Positions 25,301-34,357 of a stretch of 64,000 nucleotides of DNA are shown here, piece by piece. A program made the position numbers and the translations under genes. Under the pieces are notes generated by a model that saw only the letters and a list, made by a program, of their open reading frames with translations, did no database searches and was not told the DNA's origin. Source of the stretch: Bacteroidales bacterium (GTDB taxonomy: Bacteria; Bacteroidota; Bacteroidia; Bacteroidales; UBA932); contig JAFSXX010000017.1 of NCBI GenBank assembly GCA_017443845.1, positions 1 to 64,000 of the forward strand. Direction: 5' to 3'. The number at the start of each line of letters is the position of its first letter. Position 1 is the stretch's first letter.

Positions 25301-26380
25301 CTAGAGAATGATTTCGGTAGGAACTGTTATGTACTCCCAATCCACTGTCGAAGGAGCGAAGATGATGGGCTCCAGCTGCTCGGCGGGATTGACTATGATG
25401 ATATAGGTGATGTACTGGTTGATGCCCCAGGAACCGAGCAAATCGGCCTTGAGGTAAGCTTTGCGGTGCACGCCGTGCTCCTCGAAGACCAGCCTCTCGC
25501 CGAGTCCGTCGTTGTTGTCACGGAATGTCTTGATGGTGACATAGACCGATACGGACTGGTTGTCGAGCTGCTGGGGAAGCACGAAGAACGATCCGCCCGC
25601 AGGCTGCTCCTCTTCGGTGAGGACAGTCATCACGGAGGTATTGAGGGTATAATCGGTAATGGGCTCCAGAGGGGTCCATACATTACTTGCGGGCTTCTGC
25701 CACTTGCCGTCCTGGTCGAGGGTAAAATCGACCGTTCCGGTGGTGAGGCAACTGTCCACAGTGATCTTCTCGACATAAATCTCCCAGCGGGTAATGTCGC
25801 CTGTCTCGGCAACCTTCTCGGTAAAACCGGCCCTGACCTGGAAAGCGATCCTCGAAAGGGCGTGGTGGAAGAGGACGGGAACGCTGTTGTAGCCGTAGTA
25901 GTCGGTATCGACATTACCGCTCATACCGACGACCTTGTCGGCGTACATCACATCCACTGCGGGGTGCGCAGCGACGTTCCAGGGGGTATTGTAGCTGATG
26001 GAGCTCTCGCCGATAACGGGAGCGGGAGCCGCGGCCGATCCGCCTGCTACAAAGGGGGAATAGCAGATGAAGTCGATAGAACCGAACTTCGGCCAATAAT
26101 AAGTTGTCCCTATAGCGGTCCAGACCTTCTTCTGGTCGTCGTATCCGATGGCCTGGTTATCCATAAATTGCTGGTTTTCTTCAACAGTCTCGCCTTTGTA
26201 CCAAGCATAGCTGCCGAAGGGGACGTTTGCATAACCATCCAGATAATCTGTAACCCTGGTAGCTGCGCTGTGGCTGACGGCGCTGAACATGATTTCGGAC
26301 GAAGGACGGTCGGTATTGACCTTCGTACAGGAAGCCAGCGCCATGACAAGGGCAAGTGCAGTAAATAGTATCTTCTTCAT
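25301..26380 (-). CDS. Fimbrillin-family lipoprotein, paralogue 6 of 6
   Basis: The 359-residue protein belongs to the Mfa-like_1 fimbrillin family. Cys18 of the lipobox (MALASCTK) is followed 24 residues later by Arg42 in AATRVTD. Family landmarks are YYWPKFGSIDFICYSPF, DVMYADKVVG, VLFHHALSRIAFQ, FVLPQQLDNQ and the C-terminal IIFAPSTVDWEYI. The last of these is the strand pattern that ends all six paralogues. Secreted as a lipoprotein, such subunits are thought to be cleaved after the Arg and polymerised by strand exchange. A stem-loop precedes this gene within the operon. Confidence 0.88.
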   Translation of the reverse strand: MKKILFTALALVMALASCTKVNTDRPSSEIMFSAVSHSAATRVTDYLDGYANVPFGSYAWYKGETVEENQQFMDNQAIGYDDQKKVWTAIGTTYYWPKFGSIDFICYSPFVAGGSAAAPAPVIGESSISYNTPWNVAAHPAVDVMYADKVVGMSGNVDTDYYGYNSVPVLFHHALSRIAFQVRAGFTEKVAETGDITRWEIYVEKITVDSCLTTGTVDFTLDQDGKWQKPASNVWTPLEPITDYTLNTSVMTVLTEEEQPAGGSFFVLPQQLDNQSVSVYVTIKTFRDNNDGLGERLVFEEHGVHRKAYLKADLLGSWGINQYITYIIIVNPAEQLEPIIFAPSTVDWEYITVPTEIIL

Positions 26381-26404
26381 CTTTAAAATTATAAACTTTG
26401 GTAC

Positions 26405-26430
26405 CCGGAGGCAGGGTCAGCCGCCTCCGG
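26405..26430 (-). promoter_or_regulatory. Intra-operon stem-loop between fimbrillin genes
   Basis: An 8-bp perfect GC stem (CCGGAGGC/GCCTCCGG) with a 10-base loop lies in the 60-base gap between paralogues 5 and 6, the widest gap in the operon. No U-run follows, so it is more likely a processing or attenuation element than a full terminator. Confidence 0.5.
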
Positions 26431-26440
26431 ATTGAAATCT

Positions 26441-27484
26441 TTAGAGCGGAAGAGTAAACTCTTCGACATACTCATCCCAATCGACGAGCTCAGGTGCGAA
26501 GGTAATCGGCATGAGGTCATCAACGGGGCTGATCTTGATCCTGTAGACGATGCTCTGGTTCATCTGCCAGGACTTGATGGTTTCGGAGACGTCGCTCAGC
26601 TTGGCTTCCATGGTGACATCCTCTTCAATGACGTGGCCATTGGGGAGGGTGGTCTTGATGTGGACGTCGAGGCTGATGACCTGGTCAACGAGGGTCTGAG
26701 GAAGGACGAATCCGAGGTCACCGAGAGCCTGGTAGGATTCGGTGAGGACTACGTCGTTTGCAAATTCCCTGTCGAGGACGCCTGCAGGGCTGGTCCACAC
26801 GTTGCCGGCGGGCTTGCCCCACTCACCGCGCTCCCAGTTCATTGAGAGGGTACCGGTGGTGTAGAGGTTCTCGACGCGTGCTGCCTTGACGGTGATCTCC
26901 CACTTGGTAACGTCGGGTGCGGTACCCTCTTCGAGCATTGTAGCGCAAGCCTCGAAGCGTACCTTGGCGAGTGCGTGGTGGAAGATGGTGGGAACTGCGG
27001 GGTGGGTCTCAGCGACACCGTTGGGGGTGACGGGGAGTTCGCACTCGCAGGTGACCACGTCGGCATACATCAGATCGTCGTCAGCCACGGTATAGGGAGC
27101 CGCAGTGCTTCCGTAAGCGAGCGAATAACTGCCGTTTCCGCCGTTGACGGTGGGAAGGGAGTTAGCCGAATTGTTGGTTCCCGAGAAGGGAGAGTAGCTC
27201 AGGAAGGTGATGGTTCCGGTCTTGGGCCAGTAGAAGGTGTGGTGGATGGTCTTCCATACGGACTCGACCTCTCCTACCTCTTCGTTGACCATAAACGGAT
27301 CGGCCTCGTTATACCAGGAGTACACGCCGAAGTTGCCGTTCGCGTAAGCGACGTTGGCACGGGTGTGGACGAAACTGCCGGCCAGGAAAGAGATCTCCCT
27401 GGAGGACTGGGTTCCGTTTTCAACCTTGGTGCAGGATGCCAGTACTGCAACAGCAGCGATGGCGAATGCAAATATCTTCTTCAT
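26441..27484 (-). CDS. Fimbrillin-family lipoprotein, paralogue 5 of 6
   Basis: This 347-residue fimbrillin has Cys18 in VLASCTK and Arg42 in HTRANV, the same 24-residue spacing as its neighbours. It shares NFGVYSWY, FYWPKTGTITFLSYSPF, DDLMYADVV, VPTIFHHALAKVRFEA, GFVLPQTLVDQ and ITFAPELVDWDEYV. The gene begins only five bases after the stop of the previous paralogue, so the two are certainly cotranscribed. It is the shortest of the six. It is close to paralogue 4 in the N-terminal NFGVY-x-W pattern, which suggests that this pair arose by a recent duplication. Confidence 0.88.
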   Translation of the reverse strand: MKKIFAFAIAAVAVLASCTKVENGTQSSREISFLAGSFVHTRANVAYANGNFGVYSWYNEADPFMVNEEVGEVESVWKTIHHTFYWPKTGTITFLSYSPFSGTNNSANSLPTVNGGNGSYSLAYGSTAAPYTVADDDLMYADVVTCECELPVTPNGVAETHPAVPTIFHHALAKVRFEACATMLEEGTAPDVTKWEITVKAARVENLYTTGTLSMNWERGEWGKPAGNVWTSPAGVLDREFANDVVLTESYQALGDLGFVLPQTLVDQVISLDVHIKTTLPNGHVIEEDVTMEAKLSDVSETIKSWQMNQSIVYRIKISPVDDLMPITFAPELVDWDEYVEEFTLPL

Positions 27485-27489
27485 CTCTT

Positions 27490-28566
27490 TTATGCTTCAG
27501 GAATGGTGATAGGAACCTCGATAGTGGTATCCCAAGGAGCGATCGCCGGGTCGAAGAGGATAGGATCCTTCGAAACGGGGTCGATGGTGAAGATATACAC
27601 AATGCTCATATTGGGAAGCCAAGCGGGCACATTCGCGGTAGCGAGATTGACGGTGGAGGTAAGGGTCTCCTCTGCCCAGTTATCGCCATATTTGGTGCGG
27701 ATGGTGAAGGTAATGTCAGCCTGGACAGCCGTAAGATCCTGGGGAAGGAGGATGCGGCTGGGAACGCTGGTCGCCTTGGGCTCGTTGTCGGTAGGAAGAA
27801 CGGTCAGGGGGCTGTTGGCAGAGTTGAACTCATATCTGGCCTCACCTGCCTGGCGGCTCCATACGGGTGCGGGCTGATCCTGGGTGGGAGTTGCCTGAAC
27901 CTGGGTGTAATTACCGGTGTTGGCCACGTTCTTGACAACCACCTCATTTACTACGATCTCGCTCTCTCCAACGCTGGGATTGGGGTTCTCGACAGTCTTG
28001 AACTTGAAGGCGACCTGGGTGAGAAGGTGATGGAAGAGCACGGGAACGGGAGCGTTCTGTGCAACCTGGCCTGTAGCGGCCGCACCTGCGTTGCGGGACT
28101 GGTCGGGAACTACGTCAGCGGTCATCAGATCGACATCGGTCTGGTCGACGATTGTGTAGTTGCTGATGGTGAAACCGTTCTCCTTCGTAAAGGAAGGAAC
28201 CTCGGAGTAACCATTTTCGCGGCCCTGCGCGGTGTAGGGAGAGTAGCAAGCGAAGGTGATGGCGCCGGTGCGGGGCCAGTAATAGGTAGATTCGGTACCC
28301 CACGAACCCTCGGCGTAACTCGGGTTGTAGCCTACCTTCTCATTGTCCATGAAGATATTGGCGGTGCCTTCTGCATCCCAGTTATTGGCGGTCCAGTAAG
28401 CGTAAACGCCGAAGTTGTCGTCTGTGTTGTATGCGTCGGCCCTGGTCTGCTGGAGATAGTTCGCTACGTTGAAGGTGATGGCCTGGTCAGCGACCACGGT
28501 ATCGACCTTGGTGCAGGAAGCCAGAAGTGCGAGGGCTGCGACTGCGAAAAGTATTGATTTCTTCAT
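27490..28566 (-). CDS. Fimbrillin-family lipoprotein, paralogue 4 of 6
   Basis: The 358-residue product has Cys18 in LLASCTK and Arg42 in QQTRADA. The landmarks are NFGVYAYW, YYWPRTGAITFACYSPY, DVDLMTADVV, VPVLFHHLLTQVAFKF, RILLPQDLTAVQ and ILFDPAIAPWDTTI. The C-terminal DPA-x-x-x-W motif is shared with paralogues 2 and 3. Differences between paralogues are concentrated in the middle, between the HH motif and the LPQ motif, as expected if surface loops diversify. The gene has an A/T-rich upstream 20 bases and no Shine-Dalgarno sequence. Confidence 0.88.
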   Translation of the reverse strand: MKKSILFAVAALALLASCTKVDTVVADQAITFNVANYLQQTRADAYNTDDNFGVYAYWTANNWDAEGTANIFMDNEKVGYNPSYAEGSWGTESTYYWPRTGAITFACYSPYTAQGRENGYSEVPSFTKENGFTISNYTIVDQTDVDLMTADVVPDQSRNAGAAATGQVAQNAPVPVLFHHLLTQVAFKFKTVENPNPSVGESEIVVNEVVVKNVANTGNYTQVQATPTQDQPAPVWSRQAGEARYEFNSANSPLTVLPTDNEPKATSVPSRILLPQDLTAVQADITFTIRTKYGDNWAEETLTSTVNLATANVPAWLPNMSIVYIFTIDPVSKDPILFDPAIAPWDTTIEVPITIPEA

Positions 28567-28586
28567 TATTTAAAATCAGATTCGGA

Positions 28587-29723
28587 TTAAAGGGAGAAAG
28601 GAACGGTCTGCGCGGGAGCCTCTACCCAGGCTGCGACTGCAGGGTCGAAGGTGATGACCTCGCCTACGGGATCGATGGTCACGTTGTAAACGATGCGCTG
28701 GTTCATGTTCCAGCTGGCAACAGCCTCGCTGCGAAGGTTGGCGGTGAGGGTCACATTCTCGGTCGCATAAGCGGTATCGCCGTGCTTGGTTACAAGCTGG
28801 AAGGCAATCTCGAGAGCCACGACAGTAGCGGTGGCGGGATCACCAGCGGTAAGTGCCTGGGGAAGGACGGTGCGGTTGTTGAGAAGGTTGACATTCTCAC
28901 TCTCCTTGGTGTCAGCATTGATCTTAAGAACGGTATTGTGAACCTCGAGGGTGATGTTCTCGGTAGATACAGTTGAAGCGGGAAGGGTCCAGCCTACCTG
29001 GGTGCCGTCGGATGCGGGCGTCCATGCAGCGGTTGCAAGACCGGTTGCCTGGGTAGTGCCTGCAGTCAGTGCGAGGCTGCCGACATTGGCCACGTTCTTG
29101 ATGGTAGCTCCGGTGAGAGTAGCTTCGAATGCGTTGGTGCCCTTGATCTCCTGGGCGGTCTTGAGCTGAACGTTCACCGAAATCTGGGAAAGGAGGTGAC
29201 GGAAAAGGGTGGGAACACCTTTGTAGTTGTTAGTCTGGTTATCACCGGTGACCACCAGGGCGCCATCCGCATTGTGGTCATTCTTGCCTGCATTGTAAAC
29301 AGCATCAGCGATCATGATGTTGTCGTCAGCTGTGACAGTGTACTCATTGATCGTAAAGGTTCCGTTGCCTGCAGTCAGGTAGTTGTTGGAAAGAGGCTTT
29401 TTGGAAGCATACGAGAAGAAGTTGATAAGACCGGTACGGGGCCAATAGTAAGCCTCGTCAGGCTGCCAAGCGCCTTCGGTAAGCTTAATCTCTACATTGT
29501 CCATGTAGGGCTGAGGATTGTCGTTGGGGGTAGGATAATACCAGGCATTGGTGAAGAAGGAGGCATTAGCCCACTCTTCTGCGAAGACGGTATTGGCCCT
29601 GGTCTGGGTAGCGTAGTTGACGACGTCAAAAGCTATTTTCTGGTCGGGAGCCACGGTCTCGACCTTGGTGCAGGCTGCACTCAGGGTGAGTGCAGCTACT
29701 GCAAGAAGGATATACTTTTTCAT
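28587..29723 (-). CDS. Fimbrillin-family lipoprotein, paralogue 3 of 6
   Basis: At 378 residues this is the longest of the six short fimbrillins. Cys18 (LSAACTK) and Arg42 (TQTRANT) keep the 24-residue spacing. Landmarks are YYWPRTGLINFFSYASK, DNIMIADAVYNAG, VPTLFRHLLSQISVNV (Arg-His in place of the usual His-His), TVLPQALTAG and ITFDPAVAAWVEAP. The signal peptide and first 40 residues are nearly the same as those of paralogue 2 (ALTLSAACTK...ETV.PDQKI.F), so these two are probably the closest pair. It lacks a Shine-Dalgarno sequence, which is usual here. Confidence 0.88.
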   Translation of the reverse strand: MKKYILLAVAALTLSAACTKVETVAPDQKIAFDVVNYATQTRANTVFAEEWANASFFTNAWYYPTPNDNPQPYMDNVEIKLTEGAWQPDEAYYWPRTGLINFFSYASKKPLSNNYLTAGNGTFTINEYTVTADDNIMIADAVYNAGKNDHNADGALVVTGDNQTNNYKGVPTLFRHLLSQISVNVQLKTAQEIKGTNAFEATLTGATIKNVANVGSLALTAGTTQATGLATAAWTPASDGTQVGWTLPASTVSTENITLEVHNTVLKINADTKESENVNLLNNRTVLPQALTAGDPATATVVALEIAFQLVTKHGDTAYATENVTLTANLRSEAVASWNMNQRIVYNVTIDPVGEVITFDPAVAAWVEAPAQTVPFSL

Positions 29724-29755
29724 TTTAAAAAGATAATCTGTTTAAAGATAGTTGA

Positions 29756-30859
29756 TTAGTAAACCTTTTCAGGAACAGTGACTACTTCCCATGCCTTTTC
29801 AACAGCGGGATCGAAGAGAACCCTGTTTTCAGCAGGCTCGATCTTGATAGTATAGACATACTTGGTGTTGAGAGCCCATGCTGCGGTGTTGAAACCTTCT
29901 GCGGTTCCCATAGGGATTGTGACATCCAGAATCTCGTGATTGGTCTGGCCTGCTGCATAAGTAGTGGTGATATCAAGCTTGAAGGTAAGGTTGGTAGAGG
30001 AAAGATCCTGGGGAAGTACAACCTGGTTTGCAAGAACCTTGGCTGCATCAGCTGTTGCGTCGGTTGCGGTTACATTGAAAGTAGTAGGCATGATATTGCC
30101 CTTTGTTGCGTCAGCAACCCATGCGGGAGTTCCATCCCATGTACCCTGGATGTTATTGCCGGTGGTAGGCTCGGTAGCGGTGAGGGTGAGAGTACCCTTG
30201 TTGGCAACCTCGAGTTTGAGGTCGGTGAGCTTGATGGTCCAGGTAAGAAGGTCGGTGACTTCAACCTTGGATGCATATGCCCTGAACTCTACCTGTGCAA
30301 GAGAGTGGTGGAAGAGGGTGGGAACGCCCTGAGCTACACCATCAACAGCAGTATAGGTAGCAGGATTGTTGTTCTGCTTGAAGCGCCATGCAGGGTCAGC
30401 ATACATGATGTTGTCACCGGTACCGATTATGCGGTCCTTCCATTCCATCTTGAAGGTAGAGCCAGTCCTGCTGATAACAGGAGCGCCATTGTTGTCATAC
30501 CAGGAGAGGAAGTTGATGTAGCTGTTTGCAAACTTGGGCCAGTAGTAATCGTGAGTGGGAGCCCATTCTGTTCCATCCCATTTAATGGTTTCGCCGTCTG
30601 CACCGAAGAAATCCTGATAAGTCACATTGTCGCCGGTAGCGTCAACGCCGGTTCCCCACATATAAGCCTTGGATTTAAACTGAGCATTTGTAGCATCAGC
30701 AAACTCATTCAGGAAAGAAACCTCACCTGACCTTGTCTGAGGGACATAGTTAGCGGCCTTGAAAGAAATCTTCTGATCGGGGGTTACAGTCTCGATCTTG
30801 GTGCAAGCTGCGCTGAGAGTGAGCGCAGCGACTGCAAGAATTGCAAAAAACTTTTTCAT
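29756..30859 (-). CDS. Fimbrillin-family lipoprotein, paralogue 2 of 6
   Basis: The 367-residue protein starts at 30859, the Met that begins a lipoprotein signal (MKKFFAILAVAALTLSAAC); the frame extends 28 codons upstream without coding character. Cys19 is followed by Arg43 in PQTRSGE. Landmarks are YYWPKFANSYINFLSWYD, DNIMYADPAWRF, VPTLFHHSLAQVEFRA, QVVLPQDLSS and VLFDPAVEKAWEVV. The SYINFLSW and YADPAWRF patterns are shared with paralogue 1, so this gene resembles both neighbours in different parts, as if recombination between paralogues had occurred. Confidence 0.88.
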   Translation of the reverse strand: MKKFFAILAVAALTLSAACTKIETVTPDQKISFKAANYVPQTRSGEVSFLNEFADATNAQFKSKAYMWGTGVDATGDNVTYQDFFGADGETIKWDGTEWAPTHDYYWPKFANSYINFLSWYDNNGAPVISRTGSTFKMEWKDRIIGTGDNIMYADPAWRFKQNNNPATYTAVDGVAQGVPTLFHHSLAQVEFRAYASKVEVTDLLTWTIKLTDLKLEVANKGTLTLTATEPTTGNNIQGTWDGTPAWVADATKGNIMPTTFNVTATDATADAAKVLANQVVLPQDLSSTNLTFKLDITTTYAAGQTNHEILDVTIPMGTAEGFNTAAWALNTKYVYTIKIEPAENRVLFDPAVEKAWEVVTVPEKVY

Positions 30860-30903
30860 CGTTTTGTGTGTTTTATGTTGTTTGATATTTATATGATTTC
30901 TGA

Positions 30904-31983
30904 TTATTCGACGGAAATATTGTAGGTCGGTTCGGTAACCCAATCCTTTCCGACAGGGATTATGGTGATCATCCGGGTATCAGGGTTGATCAATATGGTG
31001 TAGGTGATGCGCTGGCCCATCCCCCACTCTGCCACGGTGGCGCTGAAATCGGAAAGGGCGACATTGGCGGTGACAGGCTCGGTCACGACAGGACCGGTAG
31101 TGTAGGTCGTAACGACATCAAAGGTGACGGTAAGCTCCATATCCGCATTGACTTCCTGGGGAATGACGCTTGTCCAGCCCAGAACGGTGTCAACGGCCGT
31201 TGTCGTAAAAGTCTTCTCGGTTTCGGTAGCGATGGCGGCACTGCCTTCGAGGCTCTTCCAGCCTTCGAAAGTCCAGGCCTGGGGCTTCTTTTCACCGGGG
31301 TCGGCATTGGTCATCGAGAGCGAGCCCTTGCCATATACATCAGAGAGGCTGAGGCTCTTGAGTTTGACGCTCCAGGAGACGCCTTCGTCAGTAGCCTTGG
31401 TAAGGCCGGCCAGGAAGCAGACCTGGGCGAGAGCGTGGTGGAAGAGAGTGGGGACACCCTCGGCCACTCCGTTGTATTCGCCATAGGTAGCGGGGTTGAC
31501 GTTGGCATTGTAACGCCAGGCCATATCGGCCCACATAAGATCGGTATCGGATACCTCGACATCTTCCCAGGCGAAAGTAGCTTTCCAGGTGTCACCGTCC
31601 TTGGCGTAGCTGATTGCGGGATTTCCGCCGAGCCAGGAGATGAAGTTGACGTAGCTGGTTGCCGACTTGGGCCAGAAATAGTCGTGGCTGGGTACCCAGG
31701 TGACGGCATTGTCTGCGGCCTGATAGGAAATAGTCTCGCCGTTTTCACCGAAGAAATTCTGCGCCTGGTCCATCAAGCCTGCGGCGTGGAGATATGCGCG
31801 GCTGCTGAAGCTCGTGATACCGACGCTGTTGAGCGAGACAGGATCGCCGTCCGCCCTGGTCTGCTGCGCATAGCTGCCCACCTGGAAGGATACTGCCCTT
31901 TCGGGAGAGGAAACCACCTCGACCTTGGCGCACGATGCGAGCACCAGGGCTGCGAGGATGATTATGTTAAACCATTTGTTCAT
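30904..31983 (-). CDS. Fimbrillin-family lipoprotein, paralogue 1 of 6
   Basis: This 359-residue protein is the first of the tandem fimbrillins after the DUF5119 gene. Cys18 (LVLASCAK) and Arg43 (QQTRADG) are 25 residues apart. Landmarks are YFWPKSATSYVNFISWLG, DLMWADMAWRYN, VPTLFHHALAQVCFLA and SVIPQEVNAD. The C-terminus (MITIIPVGKDWVTEPTYNI) lacks the DPA motif of paralogues 2-4 and is the most divergent. In type V pili the polymerisation strand is C-terminal, so a divergent end could mean a special position in the fibre, such as the base; that is inference. Confidence 0.86.
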   Translation of the reverse strand: MNKWFNIIILAALVLASCAKVEVVSSPERAVSFQVGSYAQQTRADGDPVSLNSVGITSFSSRAYLHAAGLMDQAQNFFGENGETISYQAADNAVTWVPSHDYFWPKSATSYVNFISWLGGNPAISYAKDGDTWKATFAWEDVEVSDTDLMWADMAWRYNANVNPATYGEYNGVAEGVPTLFHHALAQVCFLAGLTKATDEGVSWSVKLKSLSLSDVYGKGSLSMTNADPGEKKPQAWTFEGWKSLEGSAAIATETEKTFTTTAVDTVLGWTSVIPQEVNADMELTVTFDVVTTYTTGPVVTEPVTANVALSDFSATVAEWGMGQRITYTILINPDTRMITIIPVGKDWVTEPTYNISVE

Positions 31984-32004
31984 ATTATATAATAGGTGTA
32001 CTGT

Positions 32005-33057
32005 TTACAAATCAATGCTCACTTTCTTTTCGTCCCAGTCATCGACCACGGGCTGGAAGCCGCCGCCGTCAACGGGGTTGGGGTTGGGATCGGGAATCTC
32101 CCAGACATCGTCGATCAGGAGCCAGTGGCGCTCGAGGGCGTCCGCGGTGCGGAAGAGCATATCGAGGCTGATGGTCTTCTTGATCTGGTTGCCCTGGGTG
32201 TCAACCGCATTGAAGGTGACATAGAGGTTCGATGCGGTGTCCTCGATCTTGCCGAAGGTATTGAAGAGGGCGCAGAGGACATCCTTGTTCTCGCCGGCGA
32301 TGTTCTTGTCGGTGCTCTTCTCCAATGCGAAATAGACCGAGGTAGAAGGATCGCCTATGTGCTGGCCTACGCCCACGGGCATATCGGAATCGCGTCCGAA
32401 CTTGTTGCCCGAGTAGAGGCCGGAGAGAACCGCGGTGCAGCCTTTGACATATTGCAGGCCCACGACGTGGATCTGTATGTAATAGGTATTGAGGCAGGTG
32501 TGCGCGGTGGTCTCGAGATACGCCATCTCCGTATGGGGAGCGACGCGGTAGTTCTGCTCGCGGGCCACCATAAGGTGGTCGGGCTGGTAGGTCACGGAAC
32601 CCTCGAACGACTTGGAGTCGATCTGCGCGATAACGGACTGGGGCAGGCTCGAGGTATAGGCGAGGATGTTGTCCTCGTTGCTTTCGCCGCTGATCAGGGT
32701 ATTGGGCGTATCGAAGTTGTAAATCAGGAAATCGTAGGTTCCGTAGCCGACGTTCATATAGCCGCTGAGAACCTGGTGTCCCTCGTCGTCGTAGCTCTTG
32801 TCGGAGAGGAAGCCCTGGGTCAGCATATTGTGGTTCTCGTGGTCATAGAGGAACACGCGGAGCATGTCGGTGTTGGTGCTGGGTTTGGCGATCTGGTCGT
32901 TGTAGATGTTGCGCATCACGTTGGACACGGTATCGACATCCATTGTAACCTTGATGGCCAGACGCTCCTCCATCATATAGAGGGGGCGGCGCTCACATCC
33001 GGCAGCCAATATAATAAGTACCCCTGCGAAAAGGGTTATGAATCCGGACTTTCTCAT
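32005..33057 (-). CDS. DUF5119-type fimbrial lipoprotein (putative anchor subunit)
   Basis: The 350-residue lipoprotein has the signal FAGVLIILAAGC followed by ERRPLYMMEERL, the N-terminal pattern I associate with DUF5119 proteins. These occur beside DUF3575 and fimbrillin genes in Bacteroides-type genomes. It lacks the TR motif after the Cys, unlike the fimbrillins, so it would stay lipid-anchored, as expected for a fibre anchor (compare Mfa2/FimB). A Met/Tyr-rich DMLRVFLYDHENHN and a C-terminal EIPDPNPNPVDGGGFQPVVDD linker are notable. It overlaps the DUF3575 gene by four bases. Confidence 0.8.
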   Translation of the reverse strand: MRKSGFITLFAGVLIILAAGCERRPLYMMEERLAIKVTMDVDTVSNVMRNIYNDQIAKPSTNTDMLRVFLYDHENHNMLTQGFLSDKSYDDEGHQVLSGYMNVGYGTYDFLIYNFDTPNTLISGESNEDNILAYTSSLPQSVIAQIDSKSFEGSVTYQPDHLMVAREQNYRVAPHTEMAYLETTAHTCLNTYYIQIHVVGLQYVKGCTAVLSGLYSGNKFGRDSDMPVGVGQHIGDPSTSVYFALEKSTDKNIAGENKDVLCALFNTFGKIEDTASNLYVTFNAVDTQGNQIKKTISLDMLFRTADALERHWLLIDDVWEIPDPNPNPVDGGGFQPVVDDWDEKKVSIDL

Positions 33058-34205
33058 TTGGTATCTCCCTTTTTCATAATGGTCACGTTAATAGGGATCA
33101 CGAGGCTGACCTTTGCCTTGGTGGGACCCCAGTAGCTTGCACTTCCCACTCTGTAGGGATTGCGTATAAGGAGTGAATAATCATCTGCGGGAATATAACC
33201 GCGGTAGCGGGTGCTGAGGTAGCCGAGGGCGAGGCTCAGTTCGAGGTTGCCCCACTTGCTGCGGCCCAGTGCAGTGCTCCAACCGCCGGAAAGGCCGGTG
33301 GACCAGTACTCGCCCTGCCAGTTGAGCGAACGGTCGTACTGAAAGTCGTACCTCGACGACATTCCATAGACGCCGGCGAAGAAGCCGCGGAGTTTGTCGG
33401 TGCCATAGACATCCCAGGGTTTGAACCAGTAGCGGACCTCGGGACCCATCTCCCAATGCTGGAGGCAATACTTGTTGCCCGTCTCCCACCAGGGGAAGAC
33501 ATCCTCCCACATAATCGACCAGCGCTTGCCGATGGGGACCTCGATCTCGAAGTTGAGAGCGGTGACGGCATCGTAAAGGAGGTTGGTCTTGAGGGCAAGG
33601 ATAGTCATCTTGGACTTGGCCGCAGGAATGACGACATCGATGGGCTCCTGCTCTATTACCTCCTCGGGGAGATCGAGAGCGTAGAGCGACTCATCTATGA
33701 CTACATTCTCCATCTGCGGAACGGGAATCTCGATGTCGAAGGGGAAGACAAGGCGGAAGGCGGCGTAACGGAGACGCACAAGGTCCTTCTTGCTTTTGGA
33801 CTTCGGCCAGGGAGAGATACCGTGATCGAGACGGATCTTGGCGTTGAGGTCGGGATAATGGGTGGTGAGATAATCGCTCATCGATTTTGCGCGGTTGAGG
33901 GCCAGATCCATATTAAACTGGTAACGGCCTTCCGGTGACGAGCGTGCCACGATGAGCAGGGAATCGATCACATTCGCCCCATATATGGCAATTATGCTGT
34001 CAAGCTTGGCAAGAGATTCAGGGTTGTCGAGATAGTTCTCGCTGAATTTCGAGATGTTGACCGGAAAGAAAATTTGGAAATCGTAGGCGTACCCTTCAGA
34101 GCCGTCCTTCACGACCCTTTCCTGCGCTATAGCCCCGAAAGGCGTGGCAGCAAAGAGCATAAAAGCCGCCAGAAACGCCCTCAGGGCCAGTTTGGCTGAA
34201 TTCAT
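33054..34205 (-). CDS. DUF3575 outer-membrane protein with N-terminal OmpA-like region
   Basis: This 383-residue protein opens the fimbrial operon. The start at 34205 gives the signal MNSAKLALRAFLAAFMLFAA, cleavage near AIAQ; Met at 34229 is an alternative. Residues about 45-155 resemble an OmpA-like domain (ANVIDSLLIVARSSPEGRYQ, NRAKSMSDYL). The C-terminal DUF3575 region (about 200-380) has LALKTNLLYDAVTALNFEIE, PWWETGNKYCLQHWEMGPE and FAGVYG, a probable small outer-membrane beta-barrel. It may anchor the fimbrial apparatus in the outer membrane and peptidoglycan. A good divergent promoter lies just upstream. Confidence 0.85.
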   Translation of the reverse strand: MNSAKLALRAFLAAFMLFAATPFGAIAQERVVKDGSEGYAYDFQIFFPVNISKFSENYLDNPESLAKLDSIIAIYGANVIDSLLIVARSSPEGRYQFNMDLALNRAKSMSDYLTTHYPDLNAKIRLDHGISPWPKSKSKKDLVRLRYAAFRLVFPFDIEIPVPQMENVVIDESLYALDLPEEVIEQEPIDVVIPAAKSKMTILALKTNLLYDAVTALNFEIEVPIGKRWSIMWEDVFPWWETGNKYCLQHWEMGPEVRYWFKPWDVYGTDKLRGFFAGVYGMSSRYDFQYDRSLNWQGEYWSTGLSGGWSTALGRSKWGNLELSLALGYLSTRYRGYIPADDYSLLIRNPYRVGSASYWGPTKAKVSLVIPINVTIMKKGDTK

Positions 34206-34256
34206 AAGTATGTTGTTCAAATTAGTCATCTGTCTTAGTGCACATGAAACCGGCTG

Positions 34257-34287
34257 CAAAGGAAAGCAAAAAAAACGGTATTACAAA
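34257..34287 (-). promoter_or_regulatory. Promoter of the fimbrial operon
   Basis: On the minus strand TTTG (34287-34284), a 19-bp spacer and TTCCTTTG (34264-34257; consensus TAnnTTTG, one mismatch) fit the Bacteroidetes promoter. The predicted start near 34250 lies 20 to 45 bases before the possible start codons. Confidence 0.65.
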
Positions 34288-34325
34288 AAAAAAATCAAAA
34301 AAATTTTGTCAACATCGAAAAAAAA

Positions 34326-34357
34326 TTTTGAATTCTTCAAAACTATATCTACATTTG
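34326..34357 (+). promoter_or_regulatory. Promoter of the divergent fimbrillin-like gene
   Basis: TTTTG at 34326-34330, a 19-bp spacer and TACATTTG at 34350-34357 match the consensus exactly. It is back to back with the fimbrial operon promoter, about 40 bp away. I saw no inverted repeats flanking the 196-bp region, so an invertible promoter is not supported. Confidence 0.8.
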
